Source: Gymnodinialimonas sp. 57CJ19
GTDB taxonomy: Bacteria; Pseudomonadota; Alphaproteobacteria; Rhodobacterales; Rhodobacteraceae
Reading direction: 5' to 3'
Length of the DNA: 64,000 nucleotides
NCBI RefSeq assembly: GCF_038396845.1
Contig: NZ_CP151587.1
Coordinates: 2,330,001-2,394,000 of the forward strand
Shown here: in pieces, positions 46,186 through 57,738 of the stretch
How the letters are laid out: the number at the start of each line of letters is the position of its first letter
Numbering within the stretch: the stretch's first letter is position 1
Program-made: the position numbers and the translations under genes
Notes under the pieces: model-generated
The model's database searches: none
What the model was told of the DNA's origin: nothing
Seen by the model: only the letters and a program-made list of their open reading frames with translations

Positions 46186-46389
46186 TCAGGCCGCGTCTTC
46201 GTCGAGATCGACTTCGTCTTGAACGACAACGTCACGCTCGTTGTACACGCCGCACGATGGGCAAACGTGATGCGGGCGCTTCAACTCGCCGCAGGAAGGG
46301 CATTCGTTAGGGTTTGCCGCGACCAACGCATCATGTGCGCGACGCATTCCGCGCTTGGAGCGCGTGATCTTACTCTTGGGGACAGCCAT
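46186..46389 (-). CDS. rpmF: 50S ribosomal protein L32
   Basis: 67 residues. The basic N-terminus [14 protein letters not shown] and a zinc ribbon with Cys30, Cys33, Cys43 and Cys46 identify L32, zinc-binding type. Upstream of plsX in the usual cluster. Confidence 0.97.
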   Translation of the reverse strand: MAVPKSKITRSKRGMRRAHDALVAANPNECPSCGELKRPHHVCPSCGVYNERDVVVQDEVDLDEDAA

Positions 46390-46622
46390 GTCACAACCTC
46401 GGGTTTGGGACCGCGCCGCCCATGGTGGGCCTTGCGTCTCTATCTAAAATCGGCTCGCGTTCCGATATCTTCGGTGCCGGATCCAAGTCTTGCGCGATGG
46501 TTCGCGGCAAGGCCCAGGCGGCATCAAAACCGGGGTGCGAATGAGGCCGGGAACATACTCTGATTCCGCAGCCATGCAAGCCCTATTCCCCAATGCCGCT
46601 CAGAGCAATGGGTGACCTGCAT

Positions 46623-47174
46623 TTAGTCTTCTTTTTCAGGGTCGTTTTCACCCTTCTCCAGCTTATCGCGGAGCGCCGCGAGGCCCGCAAGGGGCTTGGC
46701 GTCCTGATCGGTCATGGGTTCCACGCCGGGGGCGGCGAATAGCGCCTCTCCCAATTCGACGCCTTCGGCACGGGGATAATCAGGCAAAGCAAGGGCCAAC
46801 GCCTCGACCAACAGGTCTTTAAGGACGACTCTTTGGGGCAAAGGCTCGACCGTGTCGTCTTCGGGGATCTCGAAATCTTCCTCGGTGGGCACGGGCATGT
46901 CGGCGACGTAGTTGCGCACCACTTCAGTGTCGATGCGGGTGGTGACCGGTTCCAGCGTGACAACGCATTCCTGCACGGCGGTCGCGCCCAGGGTGGCTTT
47001 CAGGTGCCAATCGTTTTTGCCAACGGGCGTTGCGGTGCCTGTCAGACGCAGTTTTCGCAACCCAAGAAGGGACAGATCGTCGGCGATGCGCTTGCGCGCC
47101 TCGGCGTCGGGTTCCAATGTGAATGTCGTGTCGCTGGCGCGGCCCAACCGCGCGAGGGCCAGAACTTCGGACAT
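46623..47174 (-). CDS. DUF177 (YceD-like) rRNA accumulation protein
   Basis: 183 residues. The VQECVVTLEPV segment with a conserved Cys, and DDTVEPLP, are the DUF177 core. YceD homologues help 23S rRNA accumulate and are typically next to rpmF, as here. GGAGG eight bases before the ATG at 47174 decides the start; in-frame ATGs upstream lack one. The 233-base gap to rpmF shows no other gene. Confidence 0.9.
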   Translation of the reverse strand: MSEVLALARLGRASDTTFTLEPDAEARKRIADDLSLLGLRKLRLTGTATPVGKNDWHLKATLGATAVQECVVTLEPVTTRIDTEVVRNYVADMPVPTEEDFEIPEDDTVEPLPQRVVLKDLLVEALALALPDYPRAEGVELGEALFAAPGVEPMTDQDAKPLAGLAALRDKLEKGENDPEKED

Positions 47175-47389
47175 GATAAGGGCCTCCGGCTTCATATTTC
47201 TTGGGGCGTTAACAGAAGGTGAGGGGGGCTTTGCTTGCCCCAAGCGCGCCCCTGCGTTAAGCCGATATTCAGCTTCGTGTGCGTTCGCAAGTCGTGTACG
47301 GTGTCTCCGTCCAGTTTGCCGCGAGCAATCTGGGCCCAACGAGAGCCCCCCATGGGGCCACAGAGCATGTTCAGGCAGGGCCATTCGTG

Positions 47390-47860
47390 ATGCGTCAGTC
47401 TTTCTTCTCCGCCTTCGGCCCCGCGATCAGACGCGCTGGCTTTGGCTTGGCCCTTGCAGGCGGTTTGGCCGCGTGTTCGGCCACGTTTACCAACCACGGC
47501 TATGTGCCGCCGCCCGACGTGCTGTCGGAAATCGGCATTGGCACCTCGCGAGAGCAGGTGGCCGAGATCGCCGGTTCCCCCGGCACCGGCGGCGTGATGC
47601 GCGATGAGGCTTGGTTCTACACCCAATACCGCGTGCGCAATTTCACCTATAATGCCCCCGAAGTGATCGAGCGCGACATCGTGGCGATCTCCTTCAGCGA
47701 TGCGGGCCGGGTCACCAATATCGAGCGTTTCGGCCTGGAAGACGGCCAGCTGGTGCAGCTGTCGCGCCGCGTGACCGAAAGCTCGGTGCGCGATGTCTCG
47801 TTCCTGCGGTCGATCTTGTCGAACTTCGGCAGAATCAATCTGGGCGACATCGGCGGTTAA
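47390..47860 (+). CDS. bamE: Outer membrane protein assembly factor BamE (lipoprotein)
   Basis: 156 residues with lipobox LAACSA (lipid-carrying Cys29). The BamE/OmlA domain has IGTSREQVAEIAGSPG and DEAWFYTQYRV. It supports the BAM complex that inserts outer membrane beta-barrels. Divergent from the YceD gene; ATG at 47390 (a GTG one codon earlier is possible). Confidence 0.92.
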   Translation: MRQSFFSAFGPAIRRAGFGLALAGGLAACSATFTNHGYVPPPDVLSEIGIGTSREQVAEIAGSPGTGGVMRDEAWFYTQYRVRNFTYNAPEVIERDIVAISFSDAGRVTNIERFGLEDGQLVQLSRRVTESSVRDVSFLRSILSNFGRINLGDIGG

Positions 47861-47976
47861 CCCCCTTGCGCCGGGACGCGGCTCTGCACATCATCGTGAA
47901 AACGAGCGCCGCTTGACGGCAGTTCGCGGGCGGGCCCTGCGCGGTCTCTCGTGATGTTGGGTTCAGGAGCGAGCCG

Positions 47977-48699
47977 ATGCAGACATTTCGCAACGGGCGC
48001 TATGCCGCGCGTATGGCGGACGGTGACGCCGATCATGCCGCCGCCCGGGCATTGCGCGCGCGGGCGTTCCGGGGCGATTGCGTGGACCCATACGATGCGA
48101 CCTGCGCCCATGTGTTGGTTGAAGACCTTCGTGACGGGGCGGTGGTGTGTTGTTTCCGGCTTCTGCATCTGGACAGCGGCGCCGAGATCGAGCGCAGCTA
48201 TTCGGCTCAGTTCTACGAGCTCTCCGCCTTGGCCAATTTCACCGGCCCGATGGTGGAGATGGGGCGGTTTTGCATCGACCCCGATCGTCTTGATCCCGAT
48301 ATCCTGCGCGTCGCCTGGGGGGCCATGACCGCCTATGTCGATGCCCAAGGGGTGGAGATGTTGTTTGGCTGTTCCTCTTTTCATGGCACCCAAGCGCGGG
48401 ATTATTACGATGCCTTTGCCCTGTTGCGAGACAGGCACTTGGCCCCAAAGCGGTGGCTGCCCCGGGTGAAAGCGCCCTCGGTCTTCAAGTTCGCCTCTCG
48501 GTTGCGGCGCAAGCCGGATCTTCGGGCCGCGCAAGCTGCCATGCCGCCGCTTCTGCGCACCTATCTTCTGATGGGGGGCTGGGTCAGCGACCATGCGGTG
48601 ATCGATCGGCATATGGATACGCTTCATGTGTTCACGGGGTTAGAGATCAGCGCGGTGCCGCCGGCGCGGGCGCGTTTGCTGCGCAACTTGGCGGGGTAG
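47977..48699 (+). CDS. olsB: Ornithine-acyl-ACP N-acyltransferase (OlsB-like)
   Basis: 240 residues. VDPYDATCAHVLVED and EMGRFCIDP match the OlsB/hemolysin-like acyltransferase family, which adds a 3-hydroxy fatty acid to ornithine as the first step in ornithine lipids. olsA is not adjacent, although it often is in Rhodobacterales. The ATG is preceded by GGAGCG. Confidence 0.87.
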   Translation: MQTFRNGRYAARMADGDADHAAARALRARAFRGDCVDPYDATCAHVLVEDLRDGAVVCCFRLLHLDSGAEIERSYSAQFYELSALANFTGPMVEMGRFCIDPDRLDPDILRVAWGAMTAYVDAQGVEMLFGCSSFHGTQARDYYDAFALLRDRHLAPKRWLPRVKAPSVFKFASRLRRKPDLRAAQAAMPPLLRTYLLMGGWVSDHAVIDRHMDTLHVFTGLEISAVPPARARLLRNLAG

Positions 48700-48739
48700 G
48701 GCGCCGGGTACTGGCCACCTGGCCTGCCATGCTGGCGGC

Positions 48740-49666
48740 CTAACGTGCCATGAGGGCGGGCGTGGGCCGGGCGCGGGGTTTGCGCCGGGTCCAAGCGGTA
48801 TCGAGCCAGGTCCCGCCCAGTTCGCGCAACTCTGCCCCCGTGCCGCGTTTGAAATGCGCCAGACCGGGGGCCAGGCTTTTGTCGGCGGCGCCCAGATCAA
48901 TCTGTTCCGTCCCCATGGCTTGCAATTCAACCATCGCCCGCCACATCAGCGCGGGGCCTGCGGACATCTTCCGCCCGTCGGCGTTGCTCCACCCGATTTG
49001 ATAGGTGGCAGCAGCGCCGTGGCGCAGAAACAGCATCGCGGCGACGCGGCGGCCCATGTGGTAGGCCGTAAACACCTGCGCCGCGCCGGGTTTGCACGCG
49101 GCCATTGCGGCGACCATTTCTGGCGCGAGGGGTTGATACCACTTGCGCAGCGACTGCACCGCCTCTGCCTTGAACAGCCAGAAATTCTTGTCCGGCGCCA
49201 TCGGGCGACGGCGAATGACAAGGCCTTGAGATTGCCCGTGGCGCAACCTGTTTCGCCACTTCTGGTTAAGCCGCGCCGCCATCACGTCGGCCGAGGGATC
49301 AAGCGGCAGGTTGGCAATCACCCGAGGGGCAAAAATGCGGTGGAATCCAGCGGCAGACAGGGCGCGGGCGTCCTGGGCTGTTTCGGCATTCACAACAAGA
49401 TGCTTGGCTTTCACCCGGTCGCGCAACTTGGCCGCTTCGGCCGGTGAAATCTGCAAATTCGCCCGCGATAGCAGGGCCATATCCCCCACAAACCGCAGCC
49501 TCCGCCGCAGGACCAGCGTGCGACAATCGCCCAGATCCACCATCCCCGCATCGCTGCCCAACAGCCGCGTGGCCGCGAGCCATATCGGGCTTTGCTGCAA
49601 GGGGACAAATTCGCCCCTACTGGGGGGCGAAGCGGAAAGCGGGGTCTCTGGCTGTGCGTCGAACAT
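48740..49666 (-). CDS. GNAT/FemAB-like acyltransferase
   Basis: 308 residues. The C-terminal half has the BioF2/FemAB-type GNAT features: KWRNRLRHG, AYHMGRRVAAMLFLRHG, AGPALMWRAMVEL and GTEQIDLGAADK. The N-terminal part is a less conserved GNAT-like repeat. Cytoplasmic. It may transfer an acyl or aminoacyl group to envelope material; the substrate is unknown. Confidence 0.8.
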   Translation of the reverse strand: MFDAQPETPLSASPPSRGEFVPLQQSPIWLAATRLLGSDAGMVDLGDCRTLVLRRRLRFVGDMALLSRANLQISPAEAAKLRDRVKAKHLVVNAETAQDARALSAAGFHRIFAPRVIANLPLDPSADVMAARLNQKWRNRLRHGQSQGLVIRRRPMAPDKNFWLFKAEAVQSLRKWYQPLAPEMVAAMAACKPGAAQVFTAYHMGRRVAAMLFLRHGAAATYQIGWSNADGRKMSAGPALMWRAMVELQAMGTEQIDLGAADKSLAPGLAHFKRGTGAELRELGGTWLDTAWTRRKPRARPTPALMAR

Positions 49667-49746
49667 AGGGGGAACATTGGCGGTGATTCCCTAAATTAGT
49701 GGTTAACGCCGCCCATTTTTCCGCCCCGCATCCCGTGGTACGCGGC

Positions 49747-50994
49747 TTACCCCTGCAACACCACCAAGGCGTGGCGCTTTTTGCCCGCGCTCAGCTTTAT
49801 CGGCTCCGCCAAATCGCTGGCCGCAATCATCAAGCCCGCATCGGTCACGGCGGCGTCATTCATCCGCGCGCCGCCTTCGGCGATCAGGCGTTTGGCGTCC
49901 TTGCCGGACTTCGCAAGGCCCGAGCGGGTGATCAGCTGTGCGATGGACATGCCGTCGCCCAGATCAGCCGCGCTCAGCGTCAGCGTTGGCAGATCGTCGC
50001 CGGTGCCGCCCTTCTCAAACACCTCCCTCGAGGTCGCCTCAGCCGCCTGCGCGGCCTCGGCGCCGTGCAACAGGGTCGTGACCTCATTGGCAAGGATCAC
50101 CTTCGCGGCGTTGATCTCGGACCCTTCAAGGGCCCCCAGACGGTCGCATTCAGCCACCGGCAATTCGGTGTAGAGCTTCAGGAAACGGCCCACGTCGGCA
50201 TCGGTCGTGTTGCGCCAGAATTGCCAGAACTCGTAGGGGCTCAGCATGTCACCATTCAGCCAGATCGCGCCGCCCTGGGACTTGCCCATCTTGCGCCCGT
50301 CTGACGTCGTCAAAAGCGGCGTCGTCAGGCCGAAGATCTCTTTGTCGATGACCCGCCGCGTCAGGTCGATACCGTTAACGATATTGCCCCATTGGTCGCT
50401 GCCCCCCATCTGCAACAGGCAGTCATGGCGGCGGCTAAGCTCAAGGAAATCATAGGCTTGCAGGATCATGTAGTTGAATTCGAGGAAGCTGAGCGATTGC
50501 TCCCGATCCAGCCGCGACTTTACCGATTCAAAGCTCAGCATTCGGTTCACGCTGAAGTGCCGCCCGATGTCGCGCAGGAAGTCGAGGTAGTTCAGCTCGT
50601 CCAGCCATTCCGCGTTGTTGAGCATCATCGCCTTGCCGTCGCTGTAATCCAGGTAGCGGGCAAACACGCGGCCCATGCCCTCGATATTGGCGTCGATCTG
50701 TTCTGGCCCCAGAAGCGGGCGCTCATCGGCGCGGAAGCTGGGGTCGCCCACCTTGGTGGTGCCGCCGCCCATCAAGGTCAGCGGGCGGTTGCCTGTCTTT
50801 TGCCACCAGCGCAGCAACATCACGTTCAGCAAATGCCCCACATGCAGCGATTTCGCCGTGGCATCATAACCGATATAGGCGGTCAGCGGCCCTTCCAATA
50901 GCGCTTCGTCAAGGCTCTGCAAATCGGTGCAATCGGCCAGAAAGCCGCGCTCGACAATGGTGTGCAGGAATTCGGATTTGGGCTGGTAGGTCAT
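49747..50994 (-). CDS. tyrS: Tyrosyl-tRNA synthetase
   Basis: 415 residues. The class I HIGH motif is HVGHL, the KMSKS loop reads KMGKS, and a C-terminal S4-like domain ([14 protein letters not shown]) is present. [15 protein letters not shown] marks the N-terminus. It charges tRNA-Tyr. The start at 50994 is preferred over a longer reading. Divergent from anmK, 61 bases away. Confidence 0.97.
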   Translation of the reverse strand: MTYQPKSEFLHTIVERGFLADCTDLQSLDEALLEGPLTAYIGYDATAKSLHVGHLLNVMLLRWWQKTGNRPLTLMGGGTTKVGDPSFRADERPLLGPEQIDANIEGMGRVFARYLDYSDGKAMMLNNAEWLDELNYLDFLRDIGRHFSVNRMLSFESVKSRLDREQSLSFLEFNYMILQAYDFLELSRRHDCLLQMGGSDQWGNIVNGIDLTRRVIDKEIFGLTTPLLTTSDGRKMGKSQGGAIWLNGDMLSPYEFWQFWRNTTDADVGRFLKLYTELPVAECDRLGALEGSEINAAKVILANEVTTLLHGAEAAQAAEATSREVFEKGGTGDDLPTLTLSAADLGDGMSIAQLITRSGLAKSGKDAKRLIAEGGARMNDAAVTDAGLMIAASDLAEPIKLSAGKKRHALVVLQG

Positions 50995-51055
50995 GGTGGG
51001 ATAGGTCCAGAGTAAACGCATGGCCGGGATGCGGCGCGGATGAGGTCTAGCGGGA

Positions 51056-52201
51056 ATGATGGGTAAGGAAAAGAGGGCCGGGCATCATGGTGCCCAATAC
51101 GCGCCTGTTTGGGCGGCGGGGGCCATGTCGGGCACGTCATTTGACGGGGTGGATGTGGCGGTTTTACGCACCGATGGCATTGAGATCGCGGATTTCGGAG
51201 AGGTCCGGTCCACGGCCTATTCCGACGCCGACCGCGCCGTGTTGCGCGCCGCCATGGGCGCATGGCCAGGCGAGGCGCGGGCCGATGCGGCGGCGCGGGT
51301 GACCGAGGCCGCTCATATCGCCGCCATGGTGGATTTGCCGCCGGTCGAGATGTTGGGCTTTCATGGCCAGACTTTGGCACATGACCCGGTGGGGGGGCGG
51401 ACCCATCAGGTGGGCGACGGGGCCCGTCTTGCGACGGCCCTCGGGGTCGAGGTGATCTGGGATTTTCGCAGCGCCGACATGGGCATGGGCGGGCAGGGCG
51501 CGCCGCTTGCGCCGTTTTACCATTGGGCCTGCGCCCGCTGGATCGGGGCCAAGGGGCCGGTGGCGTTTCTCAATCTGGGCGGCGTGGGCAACACCACTTG
51601 GGTCGATCCCACTGTCGCCGCGCCCGAGATGCCGGGGGCTTGCGTGGCATTTGATACCGGGCCTGCAAATGCGCCGATTGATGACCTGATGGCGCTGCGC
51701 GGCCTTGGCAGCTTTGATGCAGGGGGGGCGCTCGCGGCACAGGGGCAGATTGATATGGATGTTCTGGAAACGGCGCTGCAAAATCCCTGGTTCGATGTCG
51801 CTCCGCCCAAGTCTTTGGACCGTGATGCCTTCGCACAGGTGGGGGCAGCGGTGGCACATCTGAGCGACGCAGACGCGGTGGCGACGCTGACGGCGGTATC
51901 AGCCGGAGCCGTCGGGCGCGCGGTGCCGCACCTCCCCACGTGCCCGAAACAGGTGTTGGTCACCGGCGGCGGTCGGCTGAACCTGACGCTCATGGCGATG
52001 CTGGCCGAGGCCACAGCCGCAGAAGTTCTCGCGGTGGAGGATGTGGGGCTGGACGGGGACGCGCTGGAGGCGCAGGCCTTCGCCTATCTGGCGGTGCGCG
52101 TGGCGCGGGGGCTGCCGACCTCTGCCCCTTCAACCACGGGCGTTGCAGCGCCCGTGGGCGGCGGTCGGCGGTCGCGTCCCGCAGGGGCCGCTCTGGCCTA
52201 G
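51056..52201 (+). CDS. anmK: Anhydro-N-acetylmuramic acid kinase
   Basis: 381 residues. [16 protein letters not shown] (near 22-37) and [10 protein letters not shown] mark AnmK. It phosphorylates and opens anhydro-MurNAc during wall recycling. The start is one of two adjacent ATGs (51056 or 51059). The C-terminus carries a short basic tail after VARGLPT not typical of the family. Convergent with the histidine kinase. Confidence 0.92.
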   Translation: MMGKEKRAGHHGAQYAPVWAAGAMSGTSFDGVDVAVLRTDGIEIADFGEVRSTAYSDADRAVLRAAMGAWPGEARADAAARVTEAAHIAAMVDLPPVEMLGFHGQTLAHDPVGGRTHQVGDGARLATALGVEVIWDFRSADMGMGGQGAPLAPFYHWACARWIGAKGPVAFLNLGGVGNTTWVDPTVAAPEMPGACVAFDTGPANAPIDDLMALRGLGSFDAGGALAAQGQIDMDVLETALQNPWFDVAPPKSLDRDAFAQVGAAVAHLSDADAVATLTAVSAGAVGRAVPHLPTCPKQVLVTGGGRLNLTLMAMLAEATAAEVLAVEDVGLDGDALEAQAFAYLAVRVARGLPTSAPSTTGVAAPVGGGRRSRPAGAALA

Positions 52202-52219
52202 CGGCGGCGTTGTCGGGGC

Positions 52220-53554
52220 CTAGGGTCCAGAGGTCGACACGGGCAGATGCAGCATAACCATCGTGCCCGCCGCGCTGGTCTTGATCCGCATCGCGCCGCC
52301 CGATTGTTCGGCAAAACCCATGGTCATCGACAGGCCCAGGCCCGAGCCTTTGCCCACCGTTTTTGTGGTGAAAAACGGCTCAACCGCGCGGCGCGCGACC
52401 TCGGGGGGCATGCCGGGGCCGTTATCTGCGACCTGAAAGCAAAGATGCGCGTTTTGGATGTCTTCTGCGGCCAAGGTTCCCGCCGCGTCGGCGGGCCCGT
52501 CGGCCAATTTCACCTCCACGCAGACGCGGCCATGGCCGTCCATCGCGTCGCTGGCGTTCAGGATCAGGTTCAATAGCGCGGCGTGCAACCTTGTGGCATC
52601 GGCCAGCACGAAGACCTGATCCTGCGGCACCTGATGTTCCAACACGATACCGGAGGGCAAAACGCGCCCGGCCAAGGTGCAGAGGTCTTTCACAAGCGCC
52701 GCGGCGTCGTGGGGGCGGGCCTCCAGCGGTGCACGGCGCGCGAAGGTCAAAAGCTGCGCCACCAGGGCCGAGGCGCGCGCCGTGGCGGCACTTGCGTCCG
52801 CGACAAGTTCGTCTTTTTCGGTGGTCTCCAAAACCTCGTAGTACAATTCCAGACTGCCTTGCACGACGGCCAGGATGTTATTGAAGTCATGGGCCACGCC
52901 GCCGGACAGTCGCCCAATGGCCTCCATCTTCTGGGCCTCAAGATTGCGATGCAGCGCCAGGCGAAGCTCCTTGCGATTCTTGCGGTTCGCCAGGTCGGCC
53001 ATGAGGTAATAGACGCCCAACACGATGCACATGGCGGCAATCAAAGCGTGCTCCATCGAAGTCGCGCCGATGGGCATGAACACAAGCGCCGCCGTCACCA
53101 CCAAGCCCCCGATCAAAGTCACCTCCAAGACAACCACGTAGCCCGGCGGCTCGGATCGGAACAGGGTGAACACCGCAAAGGCGAAGACCGCCAAGGCGGC
53201 GCAGAAGGACAGGAAAGGGTCACCACTTAGCATCAGGTAAACCGGCATCGCCAGATACACGCAGGTCAGGAAAACAAAGTTGGCGATGCATAGGAACCGG
53301 TTCCGGGGCCGGCCATCGGCTCTGGGGCGCAGCAGGCGGAAGTGTGACCAAAGCCCCAGCAGATAGGTCACCGACCAGACCGGCCCGACGATTGCGCCCT
53401 CGTAGGCCCAAATCAACAGCCCGGCGGTCGCAATACAGATACAGCGAAACCACACCTCGGTGCGGGAGCCGAACTGCGCCTGCCAAAGCGCATCCAGGTC
53501 CGTGGCCGATGGCGAAATGCTGAGTTCAGGCTGGAACGTTGTCGCCTGCGTCAT
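52220..53554 (-). CDS. Sensor histidine kinase, membrane-bound
   Basis: 444 residues. Six or so membrane segments (residues 35-185) replace a periplasmic sensor. The phosphoacceptor His222 is in GGVAHDFNNIL; the N box is NLILNASDAM, G1 DNGPGMP, and G2 GSGLGLSM. No cognate response regulator is adjacent, and no receiver domain is fused. It probably senses membrane or intracellular signals. Confidence 0.9.
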   Translation of the reverse strand: MTQATTFQPELSISPSATDLDALWQAQFGSRTEVWFRCICIATAGLLIWAYEGAIVGPVWSVTYLLGLWSHFRLLRPRADGRPRNRFLCIANFVFLTCVYLAMPVYLMLSGDPFLSFCAALAVFAFAVFTLFRSEPPGYVVVLEVTLIGGLVVTAALVFMPIGATSMEHALIAAMCIVLGVYYLMADLANRKNRKELRLALHRNLEAQKMEAIGRLSGGVAHDFNNILAVVQGSLELYYEVLETTEKDELVADASAATARASALVAQLLTFARRAPLEARPHDAAALVKDLCTLAGRVLPSGIVLEHQVPQDQVFVLADATRLHAALLNLILNASDAMDGHGRVCVEVKLADGPADAAGTLAAEDIQNAHLCFQVADNGPGMPPEVARRAVEPFFTTKTVGKGSGLGLSMTMGFAEQSGGAMRIKTSAAGTMVMLHLPVSTSGP

Positions 53555-53563
53555 GGGAATTAC

Positions 53564-53603
53564 CTATCCAGGGGTGGGTCAAAAATACCATACCCTTGGA
53601 TAG
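53564..53603. promoter_or_regulatory. Inverted repeat upstream of the histidine kinase
   Basis: CTATCCAGGGGT and ACCCTTGGATAG, 12-base arms with one mismatch and a 16-base spacer, directly before the gene's ATG (10 bases away). Possible operator or leader hairpin. The gap up to eno contains nothing else obvious. Confidence 0.45.
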
Positions 53604-53653
53604 TGCTGTCTGTCAGCATGTGTTTTTGTCAGGTTTTCGCCTGACTTAGCCGC

Positions 53654-54940
<1,287 letters not shown>

Positions 54941-55015
54941 CTAAGTGACGTTACGGGCGCTATAGCAGAGGAATCTGCCGGGGCGAAGCGTCCTGTTAGC
55001 GGTAACATGCCGCAT

Positions 55016-55876
55016 TCAAGCCGCCGCGACCCTCTCGCGCCAAAGGGTGTAAAGGCCGGTTGCAATCACAATCGCCGCCCCGATCAGCGTCCACATGTCA
55101 GGCCGTTCCCCAAAGACGAAGAAGGCAAGGATCAGGGCAAAGACCAGCCGCGTGTAGCGAAATGGCGTCACAATGGGGATATCGCCGACCCGCATGGCGG
55201 CGGTCACCGAGTAATAGGCCACCAATGTAAAGATCAATGCCCCGGTCAGTTGCAGCGTCAAAAGCCCATCGGGCAGGGTGGCGCCGCCAGTCACCAACAA
55301 CAAGATCACGCCCGAAACACCGGCCGCCACAAACCCCCATGCCGCCAATAGCAAGGTCGAGACATCGCGCGAGATCGCCCGTGTGGTCAGATCCCGACCC
55401 GTCAACCCAATCGCCGCGCCCAAGGCCCATAGGCTGTTGACGTCGAACCCGGCCAGGCCGGGGCGCACGATGATCAACACGCCCACCAAGCCGATCAGGA
55501 TCGCCACCCAGCGCCGCCAGCCAACAGTGGCCCCAAGAAATACGGCCGCGCCAAGGGTCACCAACAAGGGGTTGGCCTGAATGATGGCCGACAGCAGTGA
55601 CAACTCGATCGAGGCCAATGCGATGATGAAACTTGTCGTCCCCACAACTTCAGACACCAACCGCAACACGAAAGGCAAGGTAAACAAGTTCCGGTCGAAG
55701 AACTTTTCCCCCTTCAAGACAGCCCAAGCCCCAAAAACCAGCGCACCGCCAAACCCGAAAACGGCAATGACCTGGCCCACAGGTAACGCGCCAAGGGTCA
55801 GCTTGACGAAGGTATCCCCCAAGGCGAACCCCAACATCGCCAAGGTCATCCAGCCCATACCTTTCAGGTTATCCAT
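55016..55876 (-). CDS. EamA/DMT family transporter
   Basis: 286 residues with ten hydrophobic segments, in two five-helix halves. ATGLYTLWRE ends the second. Drug/metabolite exporter superfamily; the substrate cannot be told from sequence. The 268-base gap upstream carries repeat copy E. Confidence 0.9.
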   Translation of the reverse strand: MDNLKGMGWMTLAMLGFALGDTFVKLTLGALPVGQVIAVFGFGGALVFGAWAVLKGEKFFDRNLFTLPFVLRLVSEVVGTTSFIIALASIELSLLSAIIQANPLLVTLGAAVFLGATVGWRRWVAILIGLVGVLIIVRPGLAGFDVNSLWALGAAIGLTGRDLTTRAISRDVSTLLLAAWGFVAAGVSGVILLLVTGGATLPDGLLTLQLTGALIFTLVAYYSVTAAMRVGDIPIVTPFRYTRLVFALILAFFVFGERPDMWTLIGAAIVIATGLYTLWRERVAAA

Positions 55877-55939
55877 GCCCGCTCCCCTTTGCCTGCCCCG
55901 CCATACGCCGTCCCCCGCCCGGATAACAGCGCAAACGCG

Positions 55940-55972
55940 CCCCCTTCACCTTGGCAAATACAACTCAATCCC
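55940..55972 (-). repeat. Dispersed intergenic repeat, copy E (reverse orientation)
   Basis: On the minus strand: GGGATTGAGTTGTATTTGCC then AAGGTGAAGGGGG. It matches copy C at all but three positions. It lies between fur and the EamA transporter gene, in their direction. Confidence 0.85.
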
Positions 55973-56144
55973 AACGCCGCCACGGGCGCCGCCGTCGCCC
56001 ATGGGGCACAAGCCGCCGCCATGCCGAAGACGGGCCCCGGCGCGGACGCGGTGCCCGCCCCCTAAAGGTTAACAAAATTCATAAAGGTAGAGAAAACAAA
56101 GACATATGGGGCTGCTCAAACTTGAGCACCGCGACGCCTCCCGC

Positions 56145-56558
56145 TCAACCCTTCTTGATCGGAACCCCATATAGCTCCAACCGATGCCCCTTGAGCCGAT
56201 ACCCGAGCTTTTGAGCAATCCGTTCCTGCAACGCTTCAATCTCTGGGTCCAGAAACTCGATCACTTCGCCCGAGTTCATGTCGATCAGATGGTCATGATG
56301 ATCCCGCTCCGCATCTTCATAGCGGGCGCGCCCATCACCGAATTCCAACTTGTCGAGGATACCTGCCTCCTCAAACAGCTTCACCGTCCGATACACCGTC
56401 GCAATCGAGATCTTGGGGTCCACCGCCACCGCCCGCCCGTAAAGTTCCTCCACATCCGGGTGGTCGTCCGAGCGCTGCAACACACGCGCAATCACCCGGC
56501 GCTGCTCGGTCATACGCAGGCCCTTTGCGGCGCAACGATCCTCGATTGTGTCGGTCAT
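56145..56558 (-). CDS. fur: Fur/Mur-type ferric uptake regulator
   Basis: 137 residues. The winged helix (RMTEQRRVIARVL; ISIATVYRTVKLFEEAGIL) and the metal sites HHDHLIDMNSGEVIEF are those of Fur, which acts as Mur (manganese) in many alphaproteobacteria. It lacks the heme motif of Irr. Start at 56558 (MTDTIEDRC). Downstream of the DUF533 gene on the same strand. Confidence 0.93.
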   Translation of the reverse strand: MTDTIEDRCAAKGLRMTEQRRVIARVLQRSDDHPDVEELYGRAVAVDPKISIATVYRTVKLFEEAGILDKLEFGDGRARYEDAERDHHDHLIDMNSGEVIEFLDPEIEALQERIAQKLGYRLKGHRLELYGVPIKKG

Positions 56559-56662
56559 GGCAGGTCCTCGCGCGGGAAACACGTGTCACGGAATGGGGCA
56601 TTTCTGCGCGGGGTCTAGGTGATTTGCCCGCGCGGATAAAGCCCGCACGGGCAGGTTTGTGC

Positions 56663-57571
56663 CTACTTTCGGTACGGCCGTCCCGTTCCATCGCCCATCC
56701 CAGCGTTGCCTTGCATGCCTTTGGTGCCGCGCACCGGTCCTCCGGCGCCGCCTGGTGCCTGAATAGGCTGCGAATAGGCACGATCCACATCCCGCTTCTG
56801 CCACGGGTCGTCGGGCTGCTGGCCGTAGCTGCCAGACATGCGCCGCTGGACATGGCCTCTGGCCTTTTCTTCCAACCCCAACGCCGCCGCGAGGTCCTCT
56901 GCAAATTCCCGCTCTCGGGGGCTATCCACATCAATGGCCGACATCGCCGCCGCGAAAATCTGCGCCTTCAGGCCCGGATGATCCGGCACATCCCGGGCAA
57001 AATCCTGCACGTCGATCCTCGCGTCCAACGCGTCCTCCACAAAGCGCCGCTCCTGCGCGCTCAGATCGCCAAGGCGGTCGGTCAGCATCGCGCGCTCGTC
57101 CCCGTCGATGCGCCCGTCGGATTTGGCGGCCATGATCATCGCCCGGATCATCAGGGCGGCCATGGCCTCTTCATCTTCAGTGGGGGCGTCGTCCGGCTCA
57201 CCGCCGCTCAACAACGACTGGTTCAACCGCCGCCCAAAGCCCGCAGCGCCCCCCCGGTTGCCGCCCCCGAGCAGCCCGCCCAAAGCGCCCCCCGCGGCGC
57301 CGCCGCCAAGTATACCGCCCAACCCGCCCAACGCGCCGGAGCCGCCAAATTCCTCCAACAAACCGCCAAGCCCGCCGCCGCTTGCCGCCCCACCTCCACC
57401 TAACAATGCGCCAAGCCCGCCGCCGCTGTTGTCGTGCCCCCTCAAGCTGTCGAGCAATCCACCTCGATCGCGCGCTTCCTCGCGACGGCTGCCCCGGTTT
57501 GCCAGGCTGCGTGCCCCCCTTGCCGCCGCCACACCGACAGCAACAGTTGCTAAGGTCCTCAACAGGCTCAT
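56663..57571 (-). CDS. DUF533 / TerB-like protein with glycine-rich region
   Basis: 302 residues. The first 110 residues are Gly-rich low complexity. The TerB-like domain spans about 130-245 (AALMIRAMIMAAKSDGRIDGDERAM; LDARIDVQDFARDV). The C-terminus is disordered. The start at 57571 follows AGGAAAGGAA. DUF533 proteins are of unknown role, and are loosely linked to tellurite resistance only by fold. Confidence 0.87.
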   Translation of the reverse strand: MSLLRTLATVAVGVAAARGARSLANRGSRREEARDRGGLLDSLRGHDNSGGGLGALLGGGGAASGGGLGGLLEEFGGSGALGGLGGILGGGAAGGALGGLLGGGNRGGAAGFGRRLNQSLLSGGEPDDAPTEDEEAMAALMIRAMIMAAKSDGRIDGDERAMLTDRLGDLSAQERRFVEDALDARIDVQDFARDVPDHPGLKAQIFAAAMSAIDVDSPREREFAEDLAAALGLEEKARGHVQRRMSGSYGQQPDDPWQKRDVDRAYSQPIQAPGGAGGPVRGTKGMQGNAGMGDGTGRPYRK

Positions 57572-57738
57572 ATCCAATTCCTTTCCTGAAATACGCCATG
57601 TCACCCTGGCAGAGCAGCCCCAAACGGCAAAGCCTGAACTGCGCCATCCTCTTGCAGCTCAAAAAGAACCCTCCGTCCTTTCTTGACACTCTCCACTTCC
57701 CCCGGCACTGCCGTATGGCTTGTAAAAGGACGCATTTC

